A stretch of 64,000 nt of DNA from Psychrosphaera haliotis (GTDB lineage Bacteria > Pseudomonadota > Gammaproteobacteria > Enterobacterales > Alteromonadaceae): positions 62,001-126,000 of the forward strand of contig NZ_BAAAFQ010000011.1 in NCBI RefSeq assembly GCF_039523615.1. The letters run 5' to 3'. The notes below the pieces were generated by a model. That model saw only the letters and a list, made by a program, of their open reading frames with translations, did no database searches and was not told where the DNA came from. Shown piece after piece: positions 18,922 to 27,441 of this stretch (positions are counted from its first letter, which is position 1; the number at the start of each line of letters is the position of its first letter). A program made the position numbers and the translations under genes.

Positions 18922-19830
18922 TCAAGGCTCGTAATTTGTAATAAGTACCTCTATTGAGCCTGACCTATTAGTATTATAACTACTATTTTTATAATTATAA
19001 TTTAAGAAAGTGATGTTATATTTTTCGGCCCATTCGATAAGAGCATGGTTTTTTATACCCTTATGCTCAAATACATTTGATAAGGCAAACTTAATACCTT
19101 TATCATTCAACATATCAAGAATACCGTACAAAGCTTTTTCTTCCAGCGCAGTCCAATCTTTAAAGCCCCTGTTTCCATCATTATAACTTCCTGTAGTTAT
19201 CAAGTACGGGGGATCACAATAGACCATATCACCATCATTTAAATCTAAACTTTTAATAAAATCCTGAAAACAAAGACTACTTAGGTTAATGTTTCTATTA
19301 GCAATTCTTTCATTAAATTTAATCAATTTCTTTTTGAGTGTTTCTGAAAATTGGCTTCTGTCTTTTCCAAAAGGGTTGTTATATTTTAAGCTGTTATTAA
19401 AACGAAATTGATAATTAAATGAATAACAAACTAAAACGTACAATAAAATAGGGCTAGGTTTATTATTGTAATCTTCTCTTAACTTTAAAAATCCATCTTT
19501 GTTTTGATTTGATAAGTTGTATCTATTAATAATTAAATAAATATTGGATAACAATTCATCTATCGGTGTATCTTTAATTAATTGTAAGACACCAATCATT
19601 CGATCATTCAAATCATTTGCATAAACATTTTTTGCATTGGTATTAGCGGCTACATTTAAGCCACCACAAAACATATCAACAAAGTTATTTATTTCTTTGG
19701 GAAATAAAGGAAGTATCTGAGGTAATAATTTAAATTTCCCTCCGATATAATTCAAAGGGCTTGATACTAAATTACATTCAAAATCAATAGATTGCTTAGG
19801 TTTTGATATCTTTTTTAATGTAGAGGTCAC
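18922..19830 (-). CDS. D12-class (Dam-like) N6-adenine DNA methyltransferase
   Basis: The 302-residue protein has YIGGK at 28-32, the AdoMet-binding FCGG at 54-57 and catalytic DPPY at 206-209, in the alpha-class order of Dam-type enzymes, and is of normal length. Residues 1-20 form a short basic extension before the YIGGK core. It is the last gene of a three-methyltransferase operon with gaps of 26-29 bases. Composition is strongly A+T-rich with many AAA and ATT codons, unlike the housekeeping genes. It should modify adenine at one strand or site of the resident restriction system; specificity is not predictable. Confidence 0.9.
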   Translation of the reverse strand: MTSTLKKISKPKQSIDFECNLVSSPLNYIGGKFKLLPQILPLFPKEINNFVDMFCGGLNVAANTNAKNVYANDLNDRMIGVLQLIKDTPIDELLSNIYLIINRYNLSNQNKDGFLKLREDYNNKPSPILLYVLVCYSFNYQFRFNNSLKYNNPFGKDRSQFSETLKKKLIKFNERIANRNINLSSLCFQDFIKSLDLNDGDMVYCDPPYLITTGSYNDGNRGFKDWTALEEKALYGILDMLNDKGIKFALSNVFEHKGIKNHALIEWAEKYNITFLNYNYKNSSYNTNRSGSIEVLITNYEP

Positions 19831-19856
19831 TTTTTATCTCTTATTATAAAAGGAAA

Positions 19857-20996
19857 TTATATTTTTTTAAAAATCATAATATATTGATGAATTTGATTAG
19901 ATACATAGGCATGAGGATAACCATAAGGATATAAATTCACAGTATGATCTGCCCATATTTTTGTACCAACATAATTCAAACCATCTATGCTATTTAAATC
20001 TCTAATTACATCCGCATGGAGTAAATTTAATTGCCCATCTTTAGGTTGCAAGTCTTTAATAAAAACCACTAAATGTCCCTTAGTTTTTAAATGTATAAGA
20101 GCATTTTTAACACTTTGATTAAAAGTGATTAAGAACTTGTCCCATTGCATATTTCCTAAATCTTGATCTAAGTCTGTAAATGGAGTTGCTGAAGCATCTT
20201 TATTTTTTTTCAAAGCTTCGCCAGTCTTAGGTCTTGAGAGCATATCACCATAAGGTGGATCAATTAATATAAGTGATAGCTTTTCGTCTCCAATTTCATC
20301 AGAAAGGTTACAAGTGTTTTGTAAAAATTCGACTGAATCTGCTTGAATTGTTTTTTGATGCTTTAAATTTAAGAAGTTGCTAGCCTCTTTATAAGCATTT
20401 ATATAAGTATCACATAGGTCAATCCCTATAGCTCTTCTGTTACTCTGCGAAGCTGCTAATAATGAACCACCAACCCCCATAAAGTAATCAAAAACTAAAT
20501 CACCTTCTTTAGTGAAAAATTCTATTATTTCCTTCATTAATTGCGGGGGCTTAGGGGAAGGGTGTATTTTTCTTATGTGATGGGCAAATCCTTCTTCTCC
20601 ATTAGTCGTGTATCTCGTATTAATTACTGAATTTAAAAAAAACGTCCACTCCCCCCCCGATAAATCATTTAGAGTATTACTTGCATGATATTTTTTACCA
20701 TTACTAACTTGAATAACCTTATTCGATTTGCCTATAACTTGTGCATTATCGATATCTTCTCTAACCCAACTCGGAAATCTTGAAATCTGATTATCATCAA
20801 AGATATCAGTTGCTGCAAAATGCTCTTTGGCATTGTCATTTGCTATAACTCTATTTTTATTTTTAATTATTCTAATTTTATCATCAATGGCTTTTTGTAA
20901 TATGTTTTCTATTTCTAGCGTTAAACTATCTTCATATTCTTCAAGTTTTTTTTTCTTTAACAACTTTGATAAAGCACCTTGATTTAAATAACTCAT
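19857..20996 (-). CDS. DNA methyltransferase (N6/N4 type) with motif order X-I-IV
   Basis: I prefer the ATG at 20996 (379 residues) over one 57 bases upstream, because the coding-like sequence MSYLNQG begins there. An N-terminal basic helical region is followed by a 'HPSPKPPQLM' motif X-like helix, motif I 'FMGVGG' at about 172-177 and DPPY at 246-249, then a C-terminal beta segment ending in basic residues. Motifs X and I before IV differ from the common beta-class order IV-X-I, so this is an alpha-like or permuted variant. It sits between two D12-type methyltransferases in one operon. Confidence 0.82.
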   Translation of the reverse strand: MSYLNQGALSKLLKKKKLEEYEDSLTLEIENILQKAIDDKIRIIKNKNRVIANDNAKEHFAATDIFDDNQISRFPSWVREDIDNAQVIGKSNKVIQVSNGKKYHASNTLNDLSGGEWTFFLNSVINTRYTTNGEEGFAHHIRKIHPSPKPPQLMKEIIEFFTKEGDLVFDYFMGVGGSLLAASQSNRRAIGIDLCDTYINAYKEASNFLNLKHQKTIQADSVEFLQNTCNLSDEIGDEKLSLILIDPPYGDMLSRPKTGEALKKNKDASATPFTDLDQDLGNMQWDKFLITFNQSVKNALIHLKTKGHLVVFIKDLQPKDGQLNLLHADVIRDLNSIDGLNYVGTKIWADHTVNLYPYGYPHAYVSNQIHQYIMIFKKI

Positions 20997-21082
20997 AATT
21001 AACTCTATTAACTGTTTATTTATACAGTACATGTTGTTTGGTAAAAATGTCAATTGTATCGTTACATTTCACACCAAAGAAA

Positions 21083-22120
21083 TTATAAGAAACTCTTTCT
21101 TATATAAAAAATAAGTTCATGTAAATCATGCTTAATGTCACCTGCTTGGTGTTTATATCTTCTATAAGGTATTTTTTTCAATTTATAGCTATCATTTTCG
21201 GCATGTGACTTTAATATTTTTTCTATTTCAGATAGCTCAAGAATTCCTTCAGTACTATAACTAACTATTATATGTTCGAATTTTGCATTAGAAATTAAAT
21301 GTTCAAATGAACTTAGAACTTTACCTTTTAAACAATAATCAGATTTAATATCCTTATATGGCCTCATACCTGTTTTGCCATAGATCTCAGGATTGTCATA
21401 TCTCGATATTGTTTCTAGTAGGTGGTAATTTGGTGCATATTGCCTATTGTTGTATGGAGGGTCAATGTACAAAATATCACCGCTAACTTTAGTTATTAAT
21501 TGATTTGCATCTAAATTAAAGCATTGATTATCTTTATTGTTTGTAGCTGGTCGTAATTTGATTAATTTCAGCCTATTTTGAGATCTTTTGTCCCAATGCT
21601 TTAAATATGCTCCATATGTTCCTGCAATATTCGATACAAATGGCACAGCTTCTATAAGCCCAGCTAGTAAATAATAATATTCATTTTCATCAATAAATTT
21701 ATCGCTATACCACTCCTCAATCTTTTGTCGGATAAAATCGATAAACTTACCGTTATCATTGCTTAGATACATTCGTTCACAATGTGCATTAGGTGTATAG
21801 TTATTATGAATAAACATTGCTGAAGTGACTTTAATATCATTCAAGTCAATTGAATCAAAATAATCAAAGGGGTCAGAATTTAGGTGACTAGTTAATTTTT
21901 CAAACTTTGGATATCCTTCATTTTTAATGGAAGCTTGTTGTAATACATATGAAAAATGCAGTAAATCATTTGATATGATTTCATATTTTTCTTTAAAATG
22001 TCTCGCTACGGTAGCTGTACCTGAAAAAAGGTCGCAGAACGATTTTGCGTCTTTAATATTTTCTGTAATTACTTCATCTATTTCACTAAGAAGTAATGTT
22101 TTTGAACCAATAAACCTCAT
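21083..22120 (-). CDS. D12-type adenine DNA methyltransferase
   Basis: I chose the ATG at 22120, so the protein begins MRFIGSK, the expected motif X start; an upstream start adds three residues. FSGT at 32-35 is motif I, and DPPYNNRQY from residue 220 is the catalytic motif, in a form typical of adenine methyltransferases attached to type II and type IIS systems. It is the first gene of the minus-strand operon and is divergent from the putative nuclease genes at 22266 and 22863. The 135-base divergent gap should hold both promoters. Confidence 0.87.
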   Translation of the reverse strand: MRFIGSKTLLLSEIDEVITENIKDAKSFCDLFSGTATVARHFKEKYEIISNDLLHFSYVLQQASIKNEGYPKFEKLTSHLNSDPFDYFDSIDLNDIKVTSAMFIHNNYTPNAHCERMYLSNDNGKFIDFIRQKIEEWYSDKFIDENEYYYLLAGLIEAVPFVSNIAGTYGAYLKHWDKRSQNRLKLIKLRPATNNKDNQCFNLDANQLITKVSGDILYIDPPYNNRQYAPNYHLLETISRYDNPEIYGKTGMRPYKDIKSDYCLKGKVLSSFEHLISNAKFEHIIVSYSTEGILELSEIEKILKSHAENDSYKLKKIPYRRYKHQAGDIKHDLHELIFYIRKSFL

Positions 22121-22265
22121 ACATACCACTATTTATTTTAATTTTTCCTAACAAGGCCATAGATTGATAGGATTTATCGAAAGAATGCTTAATTTTATCA
22201 TTGTAATTTCTACTCATGTTAGATTTAATCTAAATTATTATTTTTGTCAAAAATTACAATAAGCT

Positions 22266-22817
22266 ATGGAAAATCGAAAAATAAAAATCCCAAAACATTT
22301 AATTTCAGAAGCCTGGGATTATGCAGTGCTATCAAAAAAATTTACATCTAATCGGCACGACTTTCATGAAGGAGGTTTAGATAATAAAGCTCAAAAGATG
22401 TTTGAGGGTAAGCTTGGTGAAAAAATATTCAAAATACTTTTAGAAGAAAACTGTATTCCTTATAAAGAGGATTCTTCAAGCTATAAAGAAGCAGATACCT
22501 TTGATTTTTTATTACCAGATAATTGTACAGTTGATGTTAAAACACGAACTAAGCATTATCATACTAGAACATTAGAGATGGTTGAGCAGATAAATAGGTC
22601 ACCAAAAACTCTATATATATCAATCCGACTCTTTGTTGAAAAACGTGAAGGGGTTGTGGTCGGTTGGTGTGTAAGGGAAGATTTTTTAAAAAAAAATAGA
22701 ATTGAAAACCAAAATTATTTAGATAATTTTGTATTATATGATAATGAGTTAAGACCAATTGAACGATTGTTTGAAATATTTAAAGAGAAAGGGTATGGAA
22801 GTAAATTGGTTCAGTAA
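22266..22817 (+). CDS. Small PD-(D/E)XK nuclease-like protein
   Basis: The 183-residue protein has a helix with E52 in 'GKLGEKIF', then D80 and D90-V-K92 on adjacent strands ('FDFLLPD...VDVKT'), which together fit a PD-(D/E)XK core. The rest of the fold (a final strand, then helices) is compatible. The start ATG has only a weak ribosome site. It lies 45 bases upstream of the large endonuclease gene on the same strand, so it may be a second subunit, a nicking or control partner, or a standalone restriction enzyme. I do not recognise a named family. Confidence 0.6.
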   Translation: MENRKIKIPKHLISEAWDYAVLSKKFTSNRHDFHEGGLDNKAQKMFEGKLGEKIFKILLEENCIPYKEDSSSYKEADTFDFLLPDNCTVDVKTRTKHYHTRTLEMVEQINRSPKTLYISIRLFVEKREGVVVGWCVREDFLKKNRIENQNYLDNFVLYDNELRPIERLFEIFKEKGYGSKLVQ

Positions 22818-22862
22818 ACTTTTGAATGGAATTAGTTAAAGACTAAACTAAAAAGGGAATGT

Positions 22863-24269
22863 ATGAAGATGAAAGCATCAAATTTATGGATATTGACAGA
22901 AGAGCGACCTAAAGATTCGGTTATTGGGGAAATTTTACAAAAATTTGCTCAAGATCATAAAGTCGCCTGCTTTATTGATAATATAAAGATATTACCTATT
23001 TTAAATAAAGATAAAAGCTTTTCTTTTACATATGTTGTAAAGGGGTTTGATTCACAGATTGTAAAAAATATATATATAAAAACTGTTTCAGGTTATTCAA
23101 GTTTTGTTGATTTCTTGATTTTTTATCAAGATGATATCCCTGATCAAAAAGATACGCCAATATATGCAATAGAAGAAACTAAAACTGACGATGCAGAGAG
23201 TCGAAATACAGGGGTGTATCAAAGAGCTTCAAAGTTTCCCTATATAGAGTATTACTACCCCTCTATTACTAAAATAATGTTATACAGTTTGCAAATAGAG
23301 CAAAAACAAGAGCAGACTGACACTAATGTATTTGGTACTAAATGCCTTCATACTATTGGCGTTTCTATCTTAGGAAAGCGTTTGGATGAGGGTGTTAATA
23401 CGCCTTGGGACTCAATCGATGAAATGGTTGCATTTAAGAATGGAATGAAGCAGCCGCCAAAGGGGAATGTGCCAGTTAGATTCAAAGTATTTGATGATAA
23501 AATTCAAATATCAGGAAGATTGATAAAATCAGGTTCCTTATCTTATGATCCTAATATAGGGCAATTAAGCTTGATGTCCTCTGCTTTAAGGTCACTTGGT
23601 TGGTCAAAAAAAATAGAAATTACAATGCATGGGTTAGAACAACGCCATATTGAAAATAGTAGTAAGTTTTTACAGATTGCAGACAGGTTTGATATTGATT
23701 TTGAAGGATTAATTCGTCCAGAAGTTAAGTCAAAAAATGCTTATTGGCGATATGATCTTAAAGGTGAAAAGTTAGGGACTATTTTTATTCATTTAGTCGT
23801 AGAAAATTTCACTTCTGGCTTTTCTATTTATGAAAATCATGCTGGTTGTGAGCGCGGCTACTTTATGACAGAGCAAGGTGAGCCTATCGTTGTAGGTAAA
23901 TATTTAGACCAAAAGGCATATAAAAGTGGTGATAAAAAACAAATAATTCACATACCTGATCTTGTACTTGCTGATATTGACAGAAAATTAGTAATTAATG
24001 TCGAAGGTAAGAAATACTCGACTATGCAACAAGGAATCGATGAGTTAAGCAATTTTGACGGTTTTGAATTACACTATATTAAAAAACACTTTCCAGAGTA
24101 CAAAGAAATAATAAGAACTGTTGTGCTATTCGGCAGTAAAAATACAGAAATTGAAAAAGTTGAAGTGAGCTTTTTATTAAATGATAATGGAAAAATGATA
24201 TTAAACGTTAATGCTCCTAAATTATTTCAAATTGCTATTCGAAATTTAATAAACTATTGGCGTCTATAA
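22863..24269 (+). CDS. Predicted type II restriction endonuclease
   Basis: The 468-residue protein has D83 ('VDFLIF') and E105-x-K107 within 'AIEETKTDD', followed by 'GVYQRASKF'. This is a PD-(D/E)XK core of the kind seen in type II restriction enzymes. It lacks helicase motifs. Two large beta-rich regions follow, possibly for DNA recognition. Position next to three methyltransferase genes and matching A+T-rich composition support a restriction role. Two or three methyltransferases often accompany enzymes with asymmetric recognition sites. The recognition sequence is unknown. A GGGAATG segment precedes the start. Confidence 0.7.
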   Translation: MKMKASNLWILTEERPKDSVIGEILQKFAQDHKVACFIDNIKILPILNKDKSFSFTYVVKGFDSQIVKNIYIKTVSGYSSFVDFLIFYQDDIPDQKDTPIYAIEETKTDDAESRNTGVYQRASKFPYIEYYYPSITKIMLYSLQIEQKQEQTDTNVFGTKCLHTIGVSILGKRLDEGVNTPWDSIDEMVAFKNGMKQPPKGNVPVRFKVFDDKIQISGRLIKSGSLSYDPNIGQLSLMSSALRSLGWSKKIEITMHGLEQRHIENSSKFLQIADRFDIDFEGLIRPEVKSKNAYWRYDLKGEKLGTIFIHLVVENFTSGFSIYENHAGCERGYFMTEQGEPIVVGKYLDQKAYKSGDKKQIIHIPDLVLADIDRKLVINVEGKKYSTMQQGIDELSNFDGFELHYIKKHFPEYKEIIRTVVLFGSKNTEIEKVEVSFLLNDNGKMILNVNAPKLFQIAIRNLINYWRL

Positions 24270-24292
24270 TTTAATCTAATTTTTGATGTACT

Positions 24293-24356
24293 AGCTCAAA
24301 CTTGATCTGACAGTTACCCATTTTTCAATTGGTGTCTGTCAGTTTAGATTTGAGCT
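24293..24356. repeat. Inverted repeat at the IS remnant end
   Basis: The arms at 24293-24313 and 24336-24356 match at 17 of 21 positions in inverse orientation (AGCTCAAA at one end, CTGACAG toward the loop). The structure lies immediately after the endonuclease gene and overlaps the 3' end of the transposase remnant, so it is probably the terminal region of the decayed insertion sequence. Confidence 0.55.
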
Positions 24357-24880
24357 AAATTCTTTTCAGTCCAAATCGATTTCCCATCAATTAATGTTTC
24401 AAATGGCGTTCGACCACAGCACATTTTTCCTTGATGAGTTCGGTCATTATTTTAATAAATCATACATTCGTCCAGATCCTTTTGTAACTCTTCGAGTGAG
24501 CCGCATAGCTTCTTACGGAATGTGATCTGATAAAACTCTTGCAATATCGTCTTATGAAATCGCTCGCAGATCCCATTTGTTTGAGATGACATTGCCTTAG
24601 TTTTTGTATGATCGATATCATTGATGGCCAGATATAGCTGGTAATCATGATGTTCAACTTTGCCACAATACTCCGTTCCTCTATCTGTCAGAATACGCAA
24701 CATTGGTAGCTCATGTTGCTCAAAGTATGGTAAGACTTTATCGTTGAGTATGTCTGCGGCCGTAATTGGCGTTTTGGTCGTGTAAAGTTTAGCGAAAGCT
24801 ACCTTGCTATAGGTATCAACGAATGTCTGCTGATAGATTCGAACAACACCTTTTAGATTGCCAACGTAGAATTACGCGCT
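24344..24880 (-). pseudogene. Decayed IS transposase (rve/DDE integrase core)
   Basis: The minus strand encodes the C-terminal half of an IS481/IS3-like transposase from a YVGN segment at about 24875 through 'LTDRGTEYCG' and 'ERFHKTILQEF' to 'TPFETLIDG'. The N-terminal half is missing beyond about 24880. An in-frame TAA at 24452-24454 replaces a Tyr codon (MIY-stop-NNDR), while the frame continues for a further 36 codons to a natural stop at 24344. The element is therefore truncated and carries a nonsense mutation. It separates the restriction island from the metallophosphoesterase operon. Confidence 0.85.
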
Positions 24881-25026
24881 TAACGCTACTAAACATTCAA
24901 CACTTCTTAGCTAATTTTAAGTCGAATGATCGATAATTACAGCAATTAAAATAACCCACATTATGAGATAGATTATTGTCGATAAAACTTTCTTTATTAG
25001 CTTTATAACTGGTTTAATTAACTCAT
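24881..25026. other. Intergenic sequence after IS remnant
   Basis: About 146 bases of A+T-rich DNA lie between the truncated transposase and the metallophosphoesterase gene end. I see no coding frame, hairpin or copy of the IS end here, so the missing half of the IS was lost rather than moved nearby. Confidence 0.4.
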
Positions 25027-25929
25027 CTACCATGATGTGAAACTCCCTTTGGTAGGAGATTCAAATTGGTATGCGACCAAGTCACCGCCACCAGCCACTG
25101 AATAATCAACACATATTACGTTGTCAGATAACTTTTTAGGCTCACCTCGTAACCAATAGTGGCCGATGAAGCACGTTGGAGAAGGCTCAGGATAAAATGG
25201 GATATTTGCTTTTAAATCGATGTCTATATGAGAAACATCTAAATCAGGCTGCCTACTTAGTTCTTGTAGTGATTTCGCTTTGGTATCCCACCAATTAACT
25301 CTTAATTCGCTTCTGGTATTGCCGTATGAGTCATTGAAAGTTAAGCCATTTGGCAATTCAATCTCTACGCCCTTTAATAATGTTTCTATCGCTAAGTATT
25401 CTGGTGTGTCTTTTGTACTGGCTTGGATCATAAAGTCGCTAGTGACTCTATTGTCAGGTAATACCTTCTTAATAAATTCAACTTGTTTGTCATCCCAGCA
25501 AGCGTGAACAACACGAAAATCATTTAGCTCAATAAACAAAGGCAGTGACTTAAAGAATGCGATTACTTCTTGTGCTTCTTGCGAGCCGACAGGGAACTCA
25601 TTAAGAAAAGCTTCATGCTGCTCAACATTTTTAGATGAATGCTTTCTAAGTGGCTTCCCATCAACTTCAGTATGAAATGCGATGGCGTTAAATTCATGAT
25701 TGCCCATAACGGCCAATGCGTTTCCGTTCGCAACCATCGCCATGACAATATCCAACACTTTTTTGTGTTCTTTTAATTCTACGCCTTTATCTACAAAGTC
25801 ACCGACAAAAATAGCCGTATGCTCTGGATGAGAATAGCCTTTGCTTGTTAGCTTATAGCCCATTTTGATTAACAGATTTTCTAACTTGGTTCCATGGCCA
25901 TGAATATCGCCAATAATGTCGTATTTCAC
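25027..25929 (-). CDS. Calcineurin-like metallophosphoesterase
   Basis: The 300-residue protein carries GDIHG at 7-11, GDFVDKG at 43-49 and GNHEFNA at 76-82, with later His motifs ('VHACWDD', 'GHYW') that complete a dinuclear metal site. This resembles PrpE/ApaH-type phosphatases. It begins with GTG, preceded by AAGGA, and lies one base after the upstream gene's stop, so it is translationally coupled. Candidate substrates include phosphoproteins, diadenosine polyphosphates, cyclic nucleotides or nucleic-acid ends. Its operon has a BrxR/CapW-like regulator, which hints at a defence or stress role. Confidence 0.85.
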   Translation of the reverse strand: MKYDIIGDIHGHGTKLENLLIKMGYKLTSKGYSHPEHTAIFVGDFVDKGVELKEHKKVLDIVMAMVANGNALAVMGNHEFNAIAFHTEVDGKPLRKHSSKNVEQHEAFLNEFPVGSQEAQEVIAFFKSLPLFIELNDFRVVHACWDDKQVEFIKKVLPDNRVTSDFMIQASTKDTPEYLAIETLLKGVEIELPNGLTFNDSYGNTRSELRVNWWDTKAKSLQELSRQPDLDVSHIDIDLKANIPFYPEPSPTCFIGHYWLRGEPKKLSDNVICVDYSVAGGGDLVAYQFESPTKGSFTSW

Positions 25930-25930
25930 T

Positions 25931-26380
25931 TTATATCCTTATCTTTTCTACTGCTGACGGAGACAAATCTTGAGCTTCACTGGCGTCTTCCTTTAAAAAA
26001 ATTAGTCGCTCGATAAACTCATATACTTGTTCCAGTGTCATCCCTTCCAACAGTTTTTCACTGTATTCCAGACTACTTTTATCTGCTGCCATGCCAGACT
26101 CTGTTAATGGGCTGACGCCAAACAGGGCTCGCTTCGAATCCACTTTCGCTTGGTATTCTTTTGACATTGGGTTTATGCCCACTCGCCTGCCTTTAGCCTC
26201 AGAGGTTGAATCACTGATAAAGTCTGTTTCTTCCGGAAAAAGTAATGCTTTTACTCTTTTAATGGCGGCTTCAGTTGGCGTATCTTCGAAGTATGCCTTT
26301 CGCGCTTGTTTCACATATTTCTTGGGTACGTTCGCTATTGCTTCTTCTAATGGTAACGATTTATCAATTTCAAAATTCAT
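25931..26380 (-). CDS. Unknown 149-residue protein in WYL/phosphoesterase operon
   Basis: I recognise no family. The protein is charged and mostly helical by eye, with a basic 'KGRRVGINPMSKEYQAKV' centre and an acidic C-terminal helix, and no signal peptide or membrane segment. An AAGGAG ribosome site precedes the ATG. It sits 9 bases after the WYL gene and runs directly into the metallophosphoesterase gene, so it is probably a partner of one of them. Possible roles include an inhibitor, adaptor or sensor subunit, but the sequence does not decide. Confidence 0.65.
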   Translation of the reverse strand: MNFEIDKSLPLEEAIANVPKKYVKQARKAYFEDTPTEAAIKRVKALLFPEETDFISDSTSEAKGRRVGINPMSKEYQAKVDSKRALFGVSPLTESGMAADKSSLEYSEKLLEGMTLEQVYEFIERLIFLKEDASEAQDLSPSAVEKIRI

Positions 26381-26389
26381 GTCTACTCC

Positions 26390-27262
26390 TTAAAATGCCA
26401 TGGACTTGATTCTTTCAATATCGGCAATGGTGATTTGTTGCTGAACAGGATCAGCTTTTAAATTGTGCTCATCAATATTGAGATCGTTTATTAAATATTT
26501 GATATGAGCTCTGCGCAGTTTGATGTCTAATTTGCCTGCTCTCATATTAAAATCTTGCTGAACTATCAGCTGCTGCTCATTTGATAGTCTTTTGTCAGGT
26601 CGTATTGTGACAGTCTCGTATTCCAGCCAGTCCACATCTTTAAAGTCTAAACCCTTCTTTTCTTCTTCTACGATTTCAGGAAGCCCGACTATTCTGGATA
26701 ATACAAAGTCTTTATATGGTTTTTCCTGTTGAGTAGACGCTAAACATAAAGCGCGCACATGCCATCTGTGATTCGCAAAAACGATGGTATGAGGCTTGAT
26801 CATTCTTCCTTGTTTGTCAGGCTTTGATAAAGAACGATAATCAACTTCAAGGATTAGGCCCTTTTTACAAGCTATTTGTACTCGTTTAAAAATGTCTGGG
26901 TCAATTTGATTTCTATGGTTATGAAGAACTTCAATCGGAGACATTTGACTAGCAAATGTCGCTAACTCAAAATTTACAGGCTGAACAAAAGACAGGTACT
27001 CATTTATCTGGCCACTTGTGATGGTTAACTCAAATGAATCGTTAGTTAAAAACTGTTTTAAACTTGGGTTATAAGTCAATTTGTTCGAAGAGAAACTTTC
27101 ATATTCTCTTAAATCTTCTTTTGCGGTCTTGGCACTTACATCAAAATAATCAACTATCTTTGAACTGTTGATTTCGCCTTCCCAGTACAGCATACACTCG
27201 ATAAAAACGAGTCGCTGCCTTTGGCCAAATTTGTAAGATAAAACGTTTCTTTGCTGCTTCAT
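26390..27262 (-). CDS. BrxR/CapW-like WYL transcriptional regulator
   Basis: The 290-residue protein starts with a winged-helix domain (about 12-70: 'RQRLVFIECMLYWEGEIN' and 'FDVSAKTAKEDLREYE'). A WYL domain follows (about 120-205, with 'LEVDYRSLS', 'IKPHTIVFANHRWHVRALC' and 'FVLSRI'), then a WCX-like tail. This order and length match the BrxR/CapW group that represses BREX, CBASS and other defence operons. It is the first gene of its operon. A TTGCA-N7-TGCAA inverted repeat lies 20-37 bases upstream of its start, the position of an autoregulatory operator. Confidence 0.82.
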   Translation of the reverse strand: MKQQRNVLSYKFGQRQRLVFIECMLYWEGEINSSKIVDYFDVSAKTAKEDLREYESFSSNKLTYNPSLKQFLTNDSFELTITSGQINEYLSFVQPVNFELATFASQMSPIEVLHNHRNQIDPDIFKRVQIACKKGLILEVDYRSLSKPDKQGRMIKPHTIVFANHRWHVRALCLASTQQEKPYKDFVLSRIVGLPEIVEEEKKGLDFKDVDWLEYETVTIRPDKRLSNEQQLIVQQDFNMRAGKLDIKLRRAHIKYLINDLNIDEHNLKADPVQQQITIADIERIKSMAF

Positions 27263-27282
27263 TACCTATCATCCTTAATTAT

Positions 27283-27299
27283 TTGCAACAATACTGCAA
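27283..27299. promoter_or_regulatory. Candidate operator upstream of BrxR/CapW-like gene
   Basis: TTGCA at 27283-27287 and TGCAA at 27295-27299 form a 17-base inverted repeat just upstream of the WYL gene start and between divergent genes. Short arms make chance occurrence possible in this A+T-rich DNA. Confidence 0.35.
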
Positions 27300-27441
27300 T
27301 AACATCATATATAACCAGTAACCTTATTTCACCTACGAATCATATTAAATTCAATCTATTGCACAGATAGGTTAATATATTTGGTCGCACTGATATGGAT
27401 ATTAACGCAAAGGATTTTTGCAAAACCAAAGGATAATTTTA

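Noticed and set aside
24460..24703. Independent small gene in the IS region
   Set aside because: The frame is just part of the larger transposase remnant, which continues in frame through the stop at 24452.
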